Of a stretch of 64,000 bases of DNA, positions 46,197 to 58,722 are shown piece after piece. The stretch covers positions 186,001 through 250,000 of the forward strand of contig CAZREB010000006.1 of the NCBI GenBank assembly GCA_964599095.1. The letters are read 5' to 3'. The position numbers and the translations under genes were made by a program. The notes under the pieces were generated by a model. That model saw only the letters and a list, made by a program, of their open reading frames with translations. It did not search any database and was not told the origin of the DNA. The DNA comes from SZAS-79 sp964599095 (GTDB lineage: Bacteria; Pseudomonadota; Gammaproteobacteria; Burkholderiales; SG8-39). Each line of letters starts with the position of its first letter. The stretch's first letter is position 1.

Positions 46197-47129
46197 ATGC
46201 GACTGGTATTTGCCGGCACTCCCCGTTTCGCCGAATGCGCCCTCGAGGCGCTGGTCCGTGCCGGTCATGAGGTTGTGTCAGTGCTCACACAGCCTGATCG
46301 AAAGGCGGGCCGTGGAATGCAGCCGGCGGCCAGCCCGGTCAAGACGCTCGCCCTCAGGCATCGGTTGCCGCTCCTGCAACCGGCCACGTTGAAGGATGCG
46401 GCCGTCAAGGAGCAGCTGCGCGTATTGACGCCGGAGGTTCTCGTCGTAGCGGCCTACGGGTTGATCCTGCCGAGCGCCGTGCTGGATATCGCTCGGCGCG
46501 GCGCAATCAACATCCATGCTTCGCTGCTTCCGCGCTGGCGCGGCGCGGCACCGATCCAGCGCGCGATCCTCGCCGGGGACCGCCAGACCGGAATCACGCT
46601 CATGCAGATGGACGAAGGCCTCGACACCGGCGCGATGCTGATGCAGCGAAGCCTCCCGATCGCAACGGACGAAACGGCAGGTTCGTTGCACGACCGGCTC
46701 GCGGTACTCGGGGCTCAGATGATTGTTGAGTTGTTGCGCGAACTCGAAAGCGCGCCGGTGCGGGCTGCCGCGCAACCGCCTGACGGCGTCACTTACGCCC
46801 GCAAGATCGAAAAGCGCGAAGCGGTGCTCGATTGGCGCAAGCCCGCCGCCGAACTCGATCGCGAAGTTCGCGCATTCAATCCGTTTCCCGGTTCGCGTAC
46901 GACCATCGATGGCGTTGAAATCAAGGTCTGGCTTGCCCACCGTACCGATGCCCGGGGAGAACCCGGCAAGGTGCTTTCGTCCGCCGCCGACGGGATCGTC
47001 GTCGGCTGTGGTGACGGTGCGCTGGTCCTGACCGAACTTCAACGTCCAGGCGCAAAGCGCCTTGGTGTGCGCGACTTCCTGCGCGGTCATCCCCTTGCAC
47101 CGGGCTCGCGCTTCGCGCTGCCGGCCTGA
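46197..47129 (+). CDS. fmt: methionyl-tRNA formyltransferase
   Basis: This enzyme of 310 residues formylates initiator Met-tRNA with 10-formyl-THF. It starts MRLVFAGTPRFAECALEALV. The active-site region reads INIHASLLPRWRGAAPIQRA, with the catalytic Asn and His, and ITLMQMDEGLDTGAML. The C-terminal OB-like tRNA-binding domain begins near residue 205. It directly abuts rsmB. Confidence 0.97.
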   Translation: MRLVFAGTPRFAECALEALVRAGHEVVSVLTQPDRKAGRGMQPAASPVKTLALRHRLPLLQPATLKDAAVKEQLRVLTPEVLVVAAYGLILPSAVLDIARRGAINIHASLLPRWRGAAPIQRAILAGDRQTGITLMQMDEGLDTGAMLMQRSLPIATDETAGSLHDRLAVLGAQMIVELLRELESAPVRAAAQPPDGVTYARKIEKREAVLDWRKPAAELDREVRAFNPFPGSRTTIDGVEIKVWLAHRTDARGEPGKVLSSAADGIVVGCGDGALVLTELQRPGAKRLGVRDFLRGHPLAPGSRFALPA

Positions 47130-48392
47130 TTGAAGGCTTCGCCCGAACTGTCGACCGTATTCGCCGCGGCGAGCCGCGTGGTCGCGCGCGTGGCCGGTGG
47201 CGGAAGCCTGGCGGCCGAATCTCCGGGGTTTGGCGCGGAAGGGGCGCTGCGCGGCGCGACCATGGCGATCGTCTATGGAACATTGCGCAGATACGGGCGT
47301 GGCGATGCGATCCTCGCGGCACTGGCGCATCGGGGCGTGCCCGACACGAAAGTCCGCGCGCTCCTGCTTTGCGCGCTTTACGCGATCGAGTCGGCGAGCT
47401 ACGCCGGACATGTTGCCGTCGACCAGGCGGTGCACGCATGCACGCTGCTTGGCAAGCCGGCGGCCAAGCCATTCGTGAACGGACTGCTGCGATCTTTCCT
47501 GCGCCAGAAGACTTCGATTGAATCGGCGCTTGCCGAAAGCCCTGTTGCGCGGTGGATGCACCCGGATTGGTGGATCGAGGAGGTACGCCTGGCGTACCCG
47601 CGGGACTGGGAATCCGTGCTTGAGGCAGGCAACCGCCATCCGCCGATGGCCTTGCGGGTGAACCGGCGCCGCACCAGCGTCGAGGGCGCTCTCGCACGCC
47701 TCGAGAGCGCCTCGATACGCGCCCGCCGCCTTGGCGACTGCGCGCTGCTTCTGGAGGTGCCGGTCGGCGTGGATCGCCTGCCTGGATTTGCAGATGGTGA
47801 AATATCGGTGCAGGACGTTGGTGCGCAGCGCGCCGCCCAGTATCTGGATCTTGCCGACGGGCAACGCGTGCTCGATGCGTGTGCTGCGCCCGGCGGCAAG
47901 GCTTGCCACATCCTCGAGACGGCCGCTGTCGATCTGCTCGCGCTCGATTTGGATCCCGGCCGTTGCGATCGCATCCGCCTGAACTTCGAGCGGCTCGGGC
48001 TGCAGGGCCGAGTCATGGCGGCCGACAGTTCGCAACCCGGAGGCTGGTGGGACGGCCGCCCGTTCGACCGCATCCTTGCCGATGTGCCCTGCACCGCATC
48101 GGGAATCGTTCGGCGCCATCCCGACATCAAATGGCTGCGAAGGCCCGGCGACCCGGCGCGATTCGCCGGCGGGCAACTGTCGCTCCTCGAGGCTCTATGG
48201 CGGGTGCTCGCGCCGGGTGGTAAATTGCTCTATGTAACGTGTTCGGTATTCCCGGAGGAGAATGCTGCGGTCCTGGACGCGTTTTGCGCTTCCCGGCCCG
48301 CGCGAAGGCTCGAGCTTCCGGGCGGGGCAGCGGCGCAACTCCTGCCAGGCGCCGACAACGACGGCTTCTACTACGCTCTCCTGCAAAAATAA
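47130..48392 (+). CDS. rsmB: 16S rRNA (cytosine-967 C5)-methyltransferase
   Basis: This SAM-dependent enzyme of 420 residues (Sun/RsmB) methylates C967 of 16S rRNA. The N-terminal NusB-like RNA-binding domain spans about residues 1-150. The SAM site reads LDACAAPGGKACHILE, and the catalytic cysteine lies in ILADVPCTASGIVRRHPDIK. The start is TTG at 47130, immediately after the fmt stop; no better start fits the family length. It is followed by the DUF4390 gene after four bases. Confidence 0.94.
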   Translation: MKASPELSTVFAAASRVVARVAGGGSLAAESPGFGAEGALRGATMAIVYGTLRRYGRGDAILAALAHRGVPDTKVRALLLCALYAIESASYAGHVAVDQAVHACTLLGKPAAKPFVNGLLRSFLRQKTSIESALAESPVARWMHPDWWIEEVRLAYPRDWESVLEAGNRHPPMALRVNRRRTSVEGALARLESASIRARRLGDCALLLEVPVGVDRLPGFADGEISVQDVGAQRAAQYLDLADGQRVLDACAAPGGKACHILETAAVDLLALDLDPGRCDRIRLNFERLGLQGRVMAADSSQPGGWWDGRPFDRILADVPCTASGIVRRHPDIKWLRRPGDPARFAGGQLSLLEALWRVLAPGGKLLYVTCSVFPEENAAVLDAFCASRPARRLELPGGAAAQLLPGADNDGFYYALLQK

Positions 48393-48396
48393 TCCG

Positions 48397-49068
48397 ATGC
48401 GCGTACTGCGCCGTTCCTTCCAGACCCTGCTGTTGCTTGTTGCGCTCATGGGCGGCGTGCGACCGGCTGTCGCCGACGAAATCGAGCTGTTGGAGGCGCG
48501 GCTAGAGCAGACCGAAGAAGGTTTGGCGCTCAGCGCGGACTTCGCGTTCGATTTCAATGCGCGCCTCGAGCAGGCCGTTACCAACGGGGTGCCACTGTAC
48601 TTTGTGGTCGAGTTCGAGCTGACCCAGCCGCGCTGGTACTGGTTCGACGAAAAGACCGCCACGCGCAGGCGCCAGACCCGCCTTTCGTATCACGCGCTTT
48701 CGCGCCACTATCGTCTCTCGAGCGGGCTGCTCCAACAGAATTACGCATCGCTCGGCGAGGCGCTGGCGGTGCTGCGTCGCGTGCGCAACTGGGTGGTGCT
48801 TGACCGGGGCACGACGTTGTCGGACAGCAGCTATCAGGCCGCGGTTCGAATGAGGCTCGACCTGAGCCTGCTGCCCAAGCCCTTCCAGGTCAACGCGCTC
48901 ACCAGCCGCGAATGGCATCTCGAGTCGGAGTGGCGTCGCTTTGCCTGGAGGCCGGCGCCCGCACTGAATCCGGCACCCGTACCGAATCCGGCACCTGCGC
49001 CCGGTGCGCCGGCACAAGCCCCGGCGGCCGGGCCACCGGAGAGGCGCGACGAAGGGCAGCCGAAATGA
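48397..49068 (+). CDS. DUF4390 protein, exported, with Pro/Ala-rich tail
   Basis: This 223-residue protein starts with a signal peptide (MRVLRRSFQTLLLLVALMGG, cleavage near residue 27). A DUF4390 domain follows (about 30-185) with the conserved FVVEFELTQPRWYWFDEKTA and ALSRHYRLSSGLLQQNYASL. The last 35 residues are a low-complexity tail of N-P-A-P and A-P units. It always sits between rsmB and the ntrY-like kinase in Betaproteobacteria and probably acts with that sensor at the membrane (inference). The start follows rsmB by four bases, and the stop overlaps the ntrY start (ATGA). Confidence 0.9.
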   Translation: MRVLRRSFQTLLLLVALMGGVRPAVADEIELLEARLEQTEEGLALSADFAFDFNARLEQAVTNGVPLYFVVEFELTQPRWYWFDEKTATRRRQTRLSYHALSRHYRLSSGLLQQNYASLGEALAVLRRVRNWVVLDRGTTLSDSSYQAAVRMRLDLSLLPKPFQVNALTSREWHLESEWRRFAWRPAPALNPAPVPNPAPAPGAPAQAPAAGPPERRDEGQPK

Positions 49069-51188
49069 AGACGCTGCTGATCCTCGGCATCGCGCTTGCC
49101 GGCGTCCTGGTCTTCCTGCTGGCTACCGCGAGCGCGAACACCTCGCTCTTTGCCTCCCACTACTCGCTGCTGCTCGGCCTGAATGCGGTGCTTGCCATCG
49201 CCCTGCTCGCGCTTGTGGGCTTCCAGCTGGTATCGCTGCGTCGCAGGCTCAAGGCCCGTGTCTTCGGCTCGCGCCTGACGCTTCGGTTCCTGGTGTTGTT
49301 CGCGACCATGGCGGTGGTGCCCGGCGTGCTGGTCTATACCGTCTCGGTGCAGTTCCTGTCGAAAAGCATCGAATCTTGGTTCGACGTCAGCGTCGATAGT
49401 GCGCTCGAGGGCGGCATCAAGCTGGGTCAGGCGGCAGTCGACCAGATGCTCGCCGAGCTCCACGTCAAGGCGCGCGCAATGGCCGTCGAGCTTTCCGACC
49501 GTTCCGACAGCCAGCAGGTGGTCGCGTTGAACCGGCTGCGGCAGCAGGCAGGCGTCGAAGATGCCGTCGTCGTGGCGGCGAACGGCCGGCTCGTGGCCAG
49601 CGCCAGTGATAACCTCGCCCAACTTGTCCCCGAATTGCCAAGTTCGCTGCAGCTGCGCCAGGCGCGCAGCAACCGCGGGGTCACGCTGATCGATTCATTG
49701 CCGGGCAAGCCGATGGGCCTGCGCGCGATCGTGCCGATCTCGGCTTCGACGATCTCTGACGAGACTCGTTTCCTGCAGTTGCGCCAGCCGGTGCCGGCGA
49801 TCCTCGCCAAGAGCGCCGAATCGGTCGAGGCCGTCTACGGCGACTACCGCAAGCTTTCGCTATCCCGCCAGGGGCTCAAGCACAGCTACATCGTGACCCT
49901 GACGCTCGCGCTGCTGATGGCGTTGTTTTCCGCCGTGGCGCTGGCATTCGTCCTTTCGGACCGTCTTTCGGCGCCGCTGTCCGACCTTGCGCAGGCGACG
50001 CAGGCGGTCGCGCGAGGCGACTTCTCCAAGCGCATGCCGGTGACCAGCCGCGACGAACTGGGTGTGCTGCTCGAATCGTTCAACAGCATGACGCGACAGT
50101 TGGACGAGGCACGTCAGGTGGTCGAGTCCAACCGCCTCCAGCTCGAGACGGCCAAGGCGCGTCTGGAGAACATCCTCGCCAACCTTTCGGCCGGCGTGCT
50201 CGTGTTCGACCCGGAATTGCGATTGTCGATTTTCAACCATGGGGCGTTGGCCATCCTCGGCGGCGAGCTCGGCGCCCTGACCGGCAAATCCCTCGGCGAA
50301 TGGGCGGGCTTCGAGGCCTTCGCCAATCCTGTGCGAGAGGCGTTCGCCGCGCCCGGCGCCAGGGCCTGGCAGCTGGAGTTGGTGTTGCCAGGAAGCGGCA
50401 AGACATTGCTCGCGCGCGGTACGCCGCTTCCGTCGGGCTACGTGCTTGTATTCGACGACGTCACCCAGCTCATCCAGGCCCAGCGGGCGACTGCGTGGGC
50501 CGAAGTGGCACGGCGGCTCGCCCACGAGATCAAGAACCCGCTGACGCCGATCCAGCTTTCGGCCGAGCGGCTCGAGATGAAGCTCGCGGACAAGCTCGGG
50601 CCGGAGGACAGCGAGACCCTCAAACGCGGCGCGCGGACCATCGTCAACCAGGTCGCCGCGCTGAAAGCCATGGTGGACGATTTCCGCGACTACGCGCGCC
50701 TGCCTGCCCCGGTGCTGGCGGGCCTGGACCTGAACTCGCTCGTCTCCGAAGTGCTGAGCATGTACGAATCCTCGGGCATTCCGATCCGCCGCAACCTCTC
50801 GGCAGGACTCCCGCAGGTGCTGGCCGATTCCGCGCAAATCCGGCAAGTGCTGCATAACCTTGTGCAGAACGCGCAGGACGCGCTGGGCGCCGCGAAGACG
50901 CCGGGCTCGGCAATCGAGGTGCGCACCGAGCCGTCCGGTGCTGCCGGGGTGCGCCTGGTCGTAAGCGACAACGGCAGCGGCTTCCCGGAGGAGCTGATGG
51001 CCAGGATCTTCGAGCCCTACGTGACCACCAAGACACGCGGCACCGGGCTCGGCCTGGCCATCGTGAAGAAGATCGTGGACGAACACCACGGCGCAATTGC
51101 CATCGACAACCGTCCTCGCCAAGGCGCATCCGTCAGCATCGTACTGCCGGTCCCCGGTGAAGGCGCCAACCCTGCCAAGGCGGCCTGA
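49065..51188 (+). CDS. NtrY-like sensor histidine kinase
   Basis: This membrane histidine kinase of 707 residues has two N-terminal helices, a third near residues 68-100 (LRFLVLFATMAVVPGVLVYT), a periplasmic sensor region, and a further helix near 270-300. HAMP (LSDRLSAPLSDLAQATQAVA) and PAS-like segments follow. The phosphoacceptor histidine is in ARRLAHEIKNPLTPIQLSAE, and the ATPase domain has LVVSDNGSGFPEELMARIFE and TKTRGTGLGLAIVKKIVDEH. This layout is that of NtrY. It is coupled to the DUF4390 gene by ATGA and followed two bases later by its response regulator. Confidence 0.93.
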   Translation: MKTLLILGIALAGVLVFLLATASANTSLFASHYSLLLGLNAVLAIALLALVGFQLVSLRRRLKARVFGSRLTLRFLVLFATMAVVPGVLVYTVSVQFLSKSIESWFDVSVDSALEGGIKLGQAAVDQMLAELHVKARAMAVELSDRSDSQQVVALNRLRQQAGVEDAVVVAANGRLVASASDNLAQLVPELPSSLQLRQARSNRGVTLIDSLPGKPMGLRAIVPISASTISDETRFLQLRQPVPAILAKSAESVEAVYGDYRKLSLSRQGLKHSYIVTLTLALLMALFSAVALAFVLSDRLSAPLSDLAQATQAVARGDFSKRMPVTSRDELGVLLESFNSMTRQLDEARQVVESNRLQLETAKARLENILANLSAGVLVFDPELRLSIFNHGALAILGGELGALTGKSLGEWAGFEAFANPVREAFAAPGARAWQLELVLPGSGKTLLARGTPLPSGYVLVFDDVTQLIQAQRATAWAEVARRLAHEIKNPLTPIQLSAERLEMKLADKLGPEDSETLKRGARTIVNQVAALKAMVDDFRDYARLPAPVLAGLDLNSLVSEVLSMYESSGIPIRRNLSAGLPQVLADSAQIRQVLHNLVQNAQDALGAAKTPGSAIEVRTEPSGAAGVRLVVSDNGSGFPEELMARIFEPYVTTKTRGTGLGLAIVKKIVDEHHGAIAIDNRPRQGASVSIVLPVPGEGANPAKAA

Positions 51189-51190
51189 CC

Positions 51191-52438
51191 ATGGCGCAGA
51201 TCCTCGTAGTCGACGATGAAATAGGCATCCGCGAACTGCTTTCGGAAATCCTCGCCGACGAGGGTCATCAGGTCGTCCTTGCGGAAAACGCCGGTGCGGC
51301 GCGGCGCCTGCGCTCTGCGCAGCGGCCCGACCTGGTCCTGCTCGACATCTGGATGCCGGACACCGACGGCATTTCCCTGCTCAAGGAGTGGGCGGCGAAC
51401 GGCCTTCTCACGATGCCGGTGGTGATGATGTCCGGCCACGGCACGATCGAGACCGCAGTGGAGGCGACCCGGATCGGCGCACTCGACTACCTCGAGAAGC
51501 CGATCGCACTGCAACGCCTGCTGACGACAGTAAAGCGTGCCCTGCGCAACCAGGAGGTGCAGGTTTCTCAGCGGCTGTCGCTTTCGGCACTCGGGCGCTC
51601 CGCGGTGCTCGGCGAGCTGAAGAAGCGCCTCGCGCAGCTCGCGCAGATCGGTACGCCGCTGATGCTGCGCGGTGAACGCGGCATGCAGGCCGAGATGTTC
51701 GTTCGCCACCTCCTCTCTGCAGGGGCGCCGTTCGTGACGGGGGAGGACGCGCTCAATGACCCGCCGTCGGAGGTCCTCGGTCGCTCGGCCGGCGGGATCC
51801 TGTTCGTACCCGACCTGCCGCGGCTCACGCGCAGCGAACAGAAGAACCTCGAATTCCTTCTGGCGCGCGCCGAAAAGCACAAGGCCAGGGTGGTCTCGTT
51901 CTCGACCGTCGAACCGCAGCGGCTGGTGACCGAGCACGACTTCGACCCGGATCTGGTGACGCGGCTTTCGGAGCTCGTGGTCTCGCTGCCCGCGGTGCGC
52001 GACTTTGCCGAGGAGATCCCGGACATCGCGGCACTCGTGCTTGCGCAACTCGTCGAGGCGCGGACTTGCCCGCCGCGCCGCTTTTCGACCGCGGCGCTGA
52101 ACGCTTTGCGTCATCACGCGTGGTCCGGCAATCTCGCGCAACTCGACGCCGTGGTCAGGAATCTCGCCCTTACGACGCTGGAAGAAGAGGTCCAGCTTGC
52201 CGACGTCGAGCGCGTGCTGGCGGCGCACTCGGCGCCGACGGCTGCCGGCGAACTGCCGCTCGACCGGCCCTACCGGGAGGCACGTGAAGCGTTCGAACGG
52301 CTTTACTTCGAGTACCAGCTTGCACGCGAGAACGGCAGCATGTCGAAGGTCGCAGACCGTACCGGCCTCGAGCGGACTCACTTGTATCGCAAGCTCAAGG
52401 CCCTCGGATTGCCGGTCGGCCGTCGCGAGGAGAGTTGA
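51191..52438 (+). CDS. NtrX-like response regulator with degenerate AAA+ domain
   Basis: This response regulator of 415 residues has an intact receiver domain (QILVVDDEIGIRELL; phosphoacceptor D52 in LVLLDIWMPDTDG; K in LEKPI). The central part still aligns with the sigma-54 AAA+ domain but has lost its working motifs: the P-loop position reads LMLRGERGMQAEM, Walker B reads GGILFVPDLPRL, and there is no GAFTGA loop. HHAWSGNLAQLDAVVRNL keeps the sensor-II outline. The C-terminus is a Fis-type helix-turn-helix (GSMSKVADRTGLERTHLYRK). It probably binds DNA without driving sigma-54 open-complex formation. It is paired with the NtrY-like kinase just upstream. Confidence 0.92.
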   Translation: MAQILVVDDEIGIRELLSEILADEGHQVVLAENAGAARRLRSAQRPDLVLLDIWMPDTDGISLLKEWAANGLLTMPVVMMSGHGTIETAVEATRIGALDYLEKPIALQRLLTTVKRALRNQEVQVSQRLSLSALGRSAVLGELKKRLAQLAQIGTPLMLRGERGMQAEMFVRHLLSAGAPFVTGEDALNDPPSEVLGRSAGGILFVPDLPRLTRSEQKNLEFLLARAEKHKARVVSFSTVEPQRLVTEHDFDPDLVTRLSELVVSLPAVRDFAEEIPDIAALVLAQLVEARTCPPRRFSTAALNALRHHAWSGNLAQLDAVVRNLALTTLEEEVQLADVERVLAAHSAPTAAGELPLDRPYREAREAFERLYFEYQLARENGSMSKVADRTGLERTHLYRKLKALGLPVGRREES

Positions 52439-52443
52439 GCTCG

Positions 52444-52821
52444 GTGCGCCAGCGAATTCCTGTGCACGTGGTCACCGGGGCTCCTGGCGCAGGTGACCTG
52501 ATCACAAGGCTGTGCTCCGCCAGGGCCGATTGGGTAGGCTTGGTCGGCAAACCGCCATCGGTCCCGATTCACAACGTCAGGGCGATCGCGGGAGGGTGCC
52601 CGTGTTGCACCGGAAAGGTGGTACTCCAGGTCTCGCTGGCCCGGGTCCTCAGGGAAAGCCGGGCGACGCGGGCCTTCGTTGAAATCGCCGACGCGGGGCA
52701 TGCGGCCTCCCTGGAAACCGCTCTCGCCGAATTCCCGCTGGGACTGTCGGTAGCCACGGCGCGAAGAGTGCTGCTGCCTGAGGATGCCGAGATCGGATTC
52801 AAGGACTTCGAGGGCGGGTAG
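52444..52821 (+). CDS. short CobW-like protein with altered P-loop
   Basis: This 125-residue protein resembles the N-terminal half of CobW-type G3E GTPases (metal chaperones). The P-loop position reads HVVTGAPGAGDLITRL, so the Lys-Thr of GxxGxGKTT is replaced by Asp-Leu. The metal-binding motif is kept as AGGCPCCTGKVVLQVSLARV (family GCxCC). The usual ETTG position reads FVEIADAGH. The whole C-terminal domain is absent. The GTG at 52444 lies just after the ntrX stop; a TTG at 52435 is an alternative. It may be a stable half-protein or a gene in decay. Confidence 0.65.
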   Translation: MRQRIPVHVVTGAPGAGDLITRLCSARADWVGLVGKPPSVPIHNVRAIAGGCPCCTGKVVLQVSLARVLRESRATRAFVEIADAGHAASLETALAEFPLGLSVATARRVLLPEDAEIGFKDFEGG

Positions 52822-52907
52822 CGCATCGTTGGCAGCAGCCACGGCCATCGCTATGATTGCGCCGTCGCCAGGGCCGCTCATGCCGCGGGCGCAGAACACT
52901 CGGATCC

Positions 52908-54368
52908 ATGCTGCTCCAGTTCGTCATCCTCTACCTGATCGTGTCCGTCGGCATCGGCCTGTACGCCGCGACCAAGGTCAAGAATTCCGCTGATTTCGTG
53001 GTCGCCGGCCGGCATCTGCCGCTGCCCTTCATCGTCGCCACCGTTTTCGCCACCTGGTTCGGGTCGGAAACGGTGCTCGGAATCCCGGCGAAGTTCCTGA
53101 ACGAAGGCCTGAAAGGCGTGGTCGCCGACCCGTTCGGCTCGTCCATGTGCCTGATCTTCGTCGGCCTGTTCTTCGCGCGGCCGCTGTACCGGATGGGCCT
53201 GCTGACGATCGGCGACTTCTACCGGGCGCGCTACAACCGGGCGGTGGAACTGGCGGCGGCGATCTGCATCGTGATTTCGTACCTGGGCTGGGTTTCGGCG
53301 CAGGTAACGGCGCTAGGTCTTGTTTTCAACATACTGACCGAGGGGGCGCTTGCGCCATGGCAGGGAATGATGATCGGCGTGGCCATCGTGCTCGTGTATA
53401 CGCTGGCAGGCGGCATGTTCTCGGTCGCGTTCACCGACCTCTTCCAGATGCTCATCATCGGCGCCGGGATGGTCTACATTGCGGCCGTCGTTTCCGGCAT
53501 GGCCGGCGGCGCCGGGGTCGTCGTCGAGCACGCGCGCGCCGCAGGCAAGCTCGAATTCTGGCCGGGCCTCGAACCGCGCGACCTGATCGCCTTCGCCGCG
53601 GCATGGATGACGATGGCGCTCGGATCGATTCCGCAGCAGGACGTCTTCCAGCGCGTCAGCGCAGCGAAGAACGAGAACACGGCGGCCCTGGGCTCGGTGC
53701 TCGGCGGCAGCATTTACTTCTTCTTTGCGTTCGTGCCGATGTTCCTTGCGTATTCGGCCACGCTGATCGACCCGAAGATGGTAGCCGACCTGCTTGCGAA
53801 GGATTCGCAGCACATCCTGCCGCGCCTGATCCTCGACCACGCGCCTTTCGCGGTGCAGGTCATGTTCTTCGGCGCGCTCCTGGCGGCAATTCTGTCCTGC
53901 TCGTCGGCCACCCTGCTCGCGCCTTCGGTCACGTTCGCGGAGAACGTGCTGCGCAACTTCTTCCCGAACATCACCGACGACCAGTTTCTGCGCATGCTGC
54001 GGATCGTGGTGCTGCTGTTCGCATTGGGGGTGCTCGCGTTCGCGATGACCTCCAATTCGACCATCTACGGCATGGTGGAAAACGCCTACAAGATCACGCT
54101 GGTTGCGGCTTTCACGCCGCTTGCCTTCGGCCTGTACTGGAAGCGAGCGACCACGCAGGGCGCCGCGGCGGCAATGAGCCTCGGGCTCGTTACCTGGCTG
54201 TCGCTCGAGTTCGCTGCGCCCGACGGCTTCCTGCCGCCGCAGTTCGCGGGCCTGGTCGCGGCGATCATCGGGATGGTGGCGGGTTCGTTGCTTCCGCAGC
54301 GGTACGGTCACCCTGCCTCGGCCGCCCACCGGCACCCGAGCGGCATCATCCAGCAGGCCAAAACCTGA
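52908..54368 (+). CDS. sodium:solute symporter family transporter
   Basis: This inner-membrane protein of 486 residues has about 13 hydrophobic helices. It belongs to the SSF family, which couples uptake of sugars, amino acids or organic acids to Na+. Conserved parts are FVVAGRHLPLPFIVATVFAT near the N-terminus, TWFGSETVLGIPAKFLNEGL, LGSIPQQDVFQRVSAAKNEN and a helix with FFGALLAAILSCSSATLLAP. The ATG at 52908 gives a normal family start; an upstream in-frame frame to 52857 lacks membrane character. The substrate is unknown. It converges with the DUF423 gene across a 68-base gap. Confidence 0.9.
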   Translation: MLLQFVILYLIVSVGIGLYAATKVKNSADFVVAGRHLPLPFIVATVFATWFGSETVLGIPAKFLNEGLKGVVADPFGSSMCLIFVGLFFARPLYRMGLLTIGDFYRARYNRAVELAAAICIVISYLGWVSAQVTALGLVFNILTEGALAPWQGMMIGVAIVLVYTLAGGMFSVAFTDLFQMLIIGAGMVYIAAVVSGMAGGAGVVVEHARAAGKLEFWPGLEPRDLIAFAAAWMTMALGSIPQQDVFQRVSAAKNENTAALGSVLGGSIYFFFAFVPMFLAYSATLIDPKMVADLLAKDSQHILPRLILDHAPFAVQVMFFGALLAAILSCSSATLLAPSVTFAENVLRNFFPNITDDQFLRMLRIVVLLFALGVLAFAMTSNSTIYGMVENAYKITLVAAFTPLAFGLYWKRATTQGAAAAMSLGLVTWLSLEFAAPDGFLPPQFAGLVAAIIGMVAGSLLPQRYGHPASAAHRHPSGIIQQAKT

Positions 54369-54436
54369 ACTTTCATATTTGAAGACCGGCTTCCTGCTTG
54401 GCTTTCAAGGCAGTTTGTGTATCGTTACCGGTACAT

Positions 54437-54820
54437 TCACGGGGCGCGAAGGACCGCCCAGGCGAGCGCGGCCCACGCCAGCAGGAATGCGGTGCCGCCG
54501 GCAGGCGCCAGCGCGCCGAGCCATTTCTGGCCGCTGAGGGCCAGCGCATACAGGCTCCCGGAGAAGAGCAAGATGCCCGCGGCCATCAGCCAGCCGGATG
54601 CACGCAGCGCGAGGTCGCCCGGCAGGTGAAAGAAGGCGAGGCCGACGATCGCAAGGCCGAGCGAGTGATAGAAATGGTACTGGACGCCGGTATGCCAAAC
54701 CGCCAGCAGGTCCGGCGACAGGCGCGTCTTGAGCGCGTGCGCGCCGAAGGCGCCCAGCGCCACGGCAACAAGCGCCGAAAGGCCGCCGAGCGCGAGGAAC
54801 AGCCTTGCACCGGCAGGCAC
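54437..54820 (-). CDS. DUF423 membrane protein
   Basis: This 127-residue membrane protein has four hydrophobic helices. DUF423 hallmarks are GGLSALVAVALGAFGAHALK at the N-terminus, then VWHTGVQYHFYHSLGLAIVG and FSGSLYALALSGQKWLGALA. Function is unknown. The GTG at 54820 lies seven bases after the metH stop, so the two genes are likely co-transcribed; the in-frame extension upstream overlaps metH. Confidence 0.88.
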   Translation of the reverse strand: MPAGARLFLALGGLSALVAVALGAFGAHALKTRLSPDLLAVWHTGVQYHFYHSLGLAIVGLAFFHLPGDLALRASGWLMAAGILLFSGSLYALALSGQKWLGALAPAGGTAFLLAWAALAWAVLRAP

Positions 54821-54827
54821 GGGTACC

Positions 54828-58556
<3,729 letters not shown>

Positions 58557-58574
58557 GGCTTCAGGCTCCAGAAA

Positions 58575-58613
58575 GCAAAAAACCCGTTCAGCTTGCGCCA
58601 GAAACGGGTTTGC
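58575..58613 (-). terminator. attenuator terminator in the metH leader
   Basis: On the minus strand, AACCCGTT pairs with AACGGGTT (8-bp perfect stem, extendable by A-U pairs), followed by UUUUUUGC. It ends about 19 bases before the metH start codon, so it must be regulated for metH to be expressed. Its loop and 3' arm hold a 12-base segment perfectly complementary to the upstream aptamer. Confidence 0.75.
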
Positions 58614-58617
58614 TTCC

Positions 58618-58694
58618 TCGTCTCTTTAGCGGCATTTGTTTGACCGGCCACGGAATGCAGCCGGGCGCCCGCAAGCTGAACCTCAAATCGGCGC
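58618..58694 (-). promoter_or_regulatory. SAM-II-like riboswitch aptamer upstream of metH
   Basis: Reading the minus strand from 58694: GCGCC (58694-58690), GATTT (58689-58685), CTTGC (58675-58671) and GGCGC (58669-58665), so the P1 stem closes around the conserved loop elements. An extra 5-bp hairpin CCGGC/GCCGG (58664-58660, 58648-58644) is inserted. CAAACAA and then GCTAAA (58630-58625) follow. GATTT, CTTGC, AAACAA and GCTAAA are the conserved elements of SAM-II (metA motif) as I recall them. The expected P2 pseudoknot pairing is weak here, which is the main doubt. Location upstream of metH fits SAM feedback. Confidence 0.6.
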
Positions 58695-58722
58695 AAATAC
58701 GAAGCGTTTAGCTCCGGGACGT

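Noticed and set aside
58557..58720. Cobalamin or SAH riboswitch in the metH leader
   Set aside because: No GCCACTG-type B12 box and no SAH-type conserved core were found; the elements fit SAM-II better.
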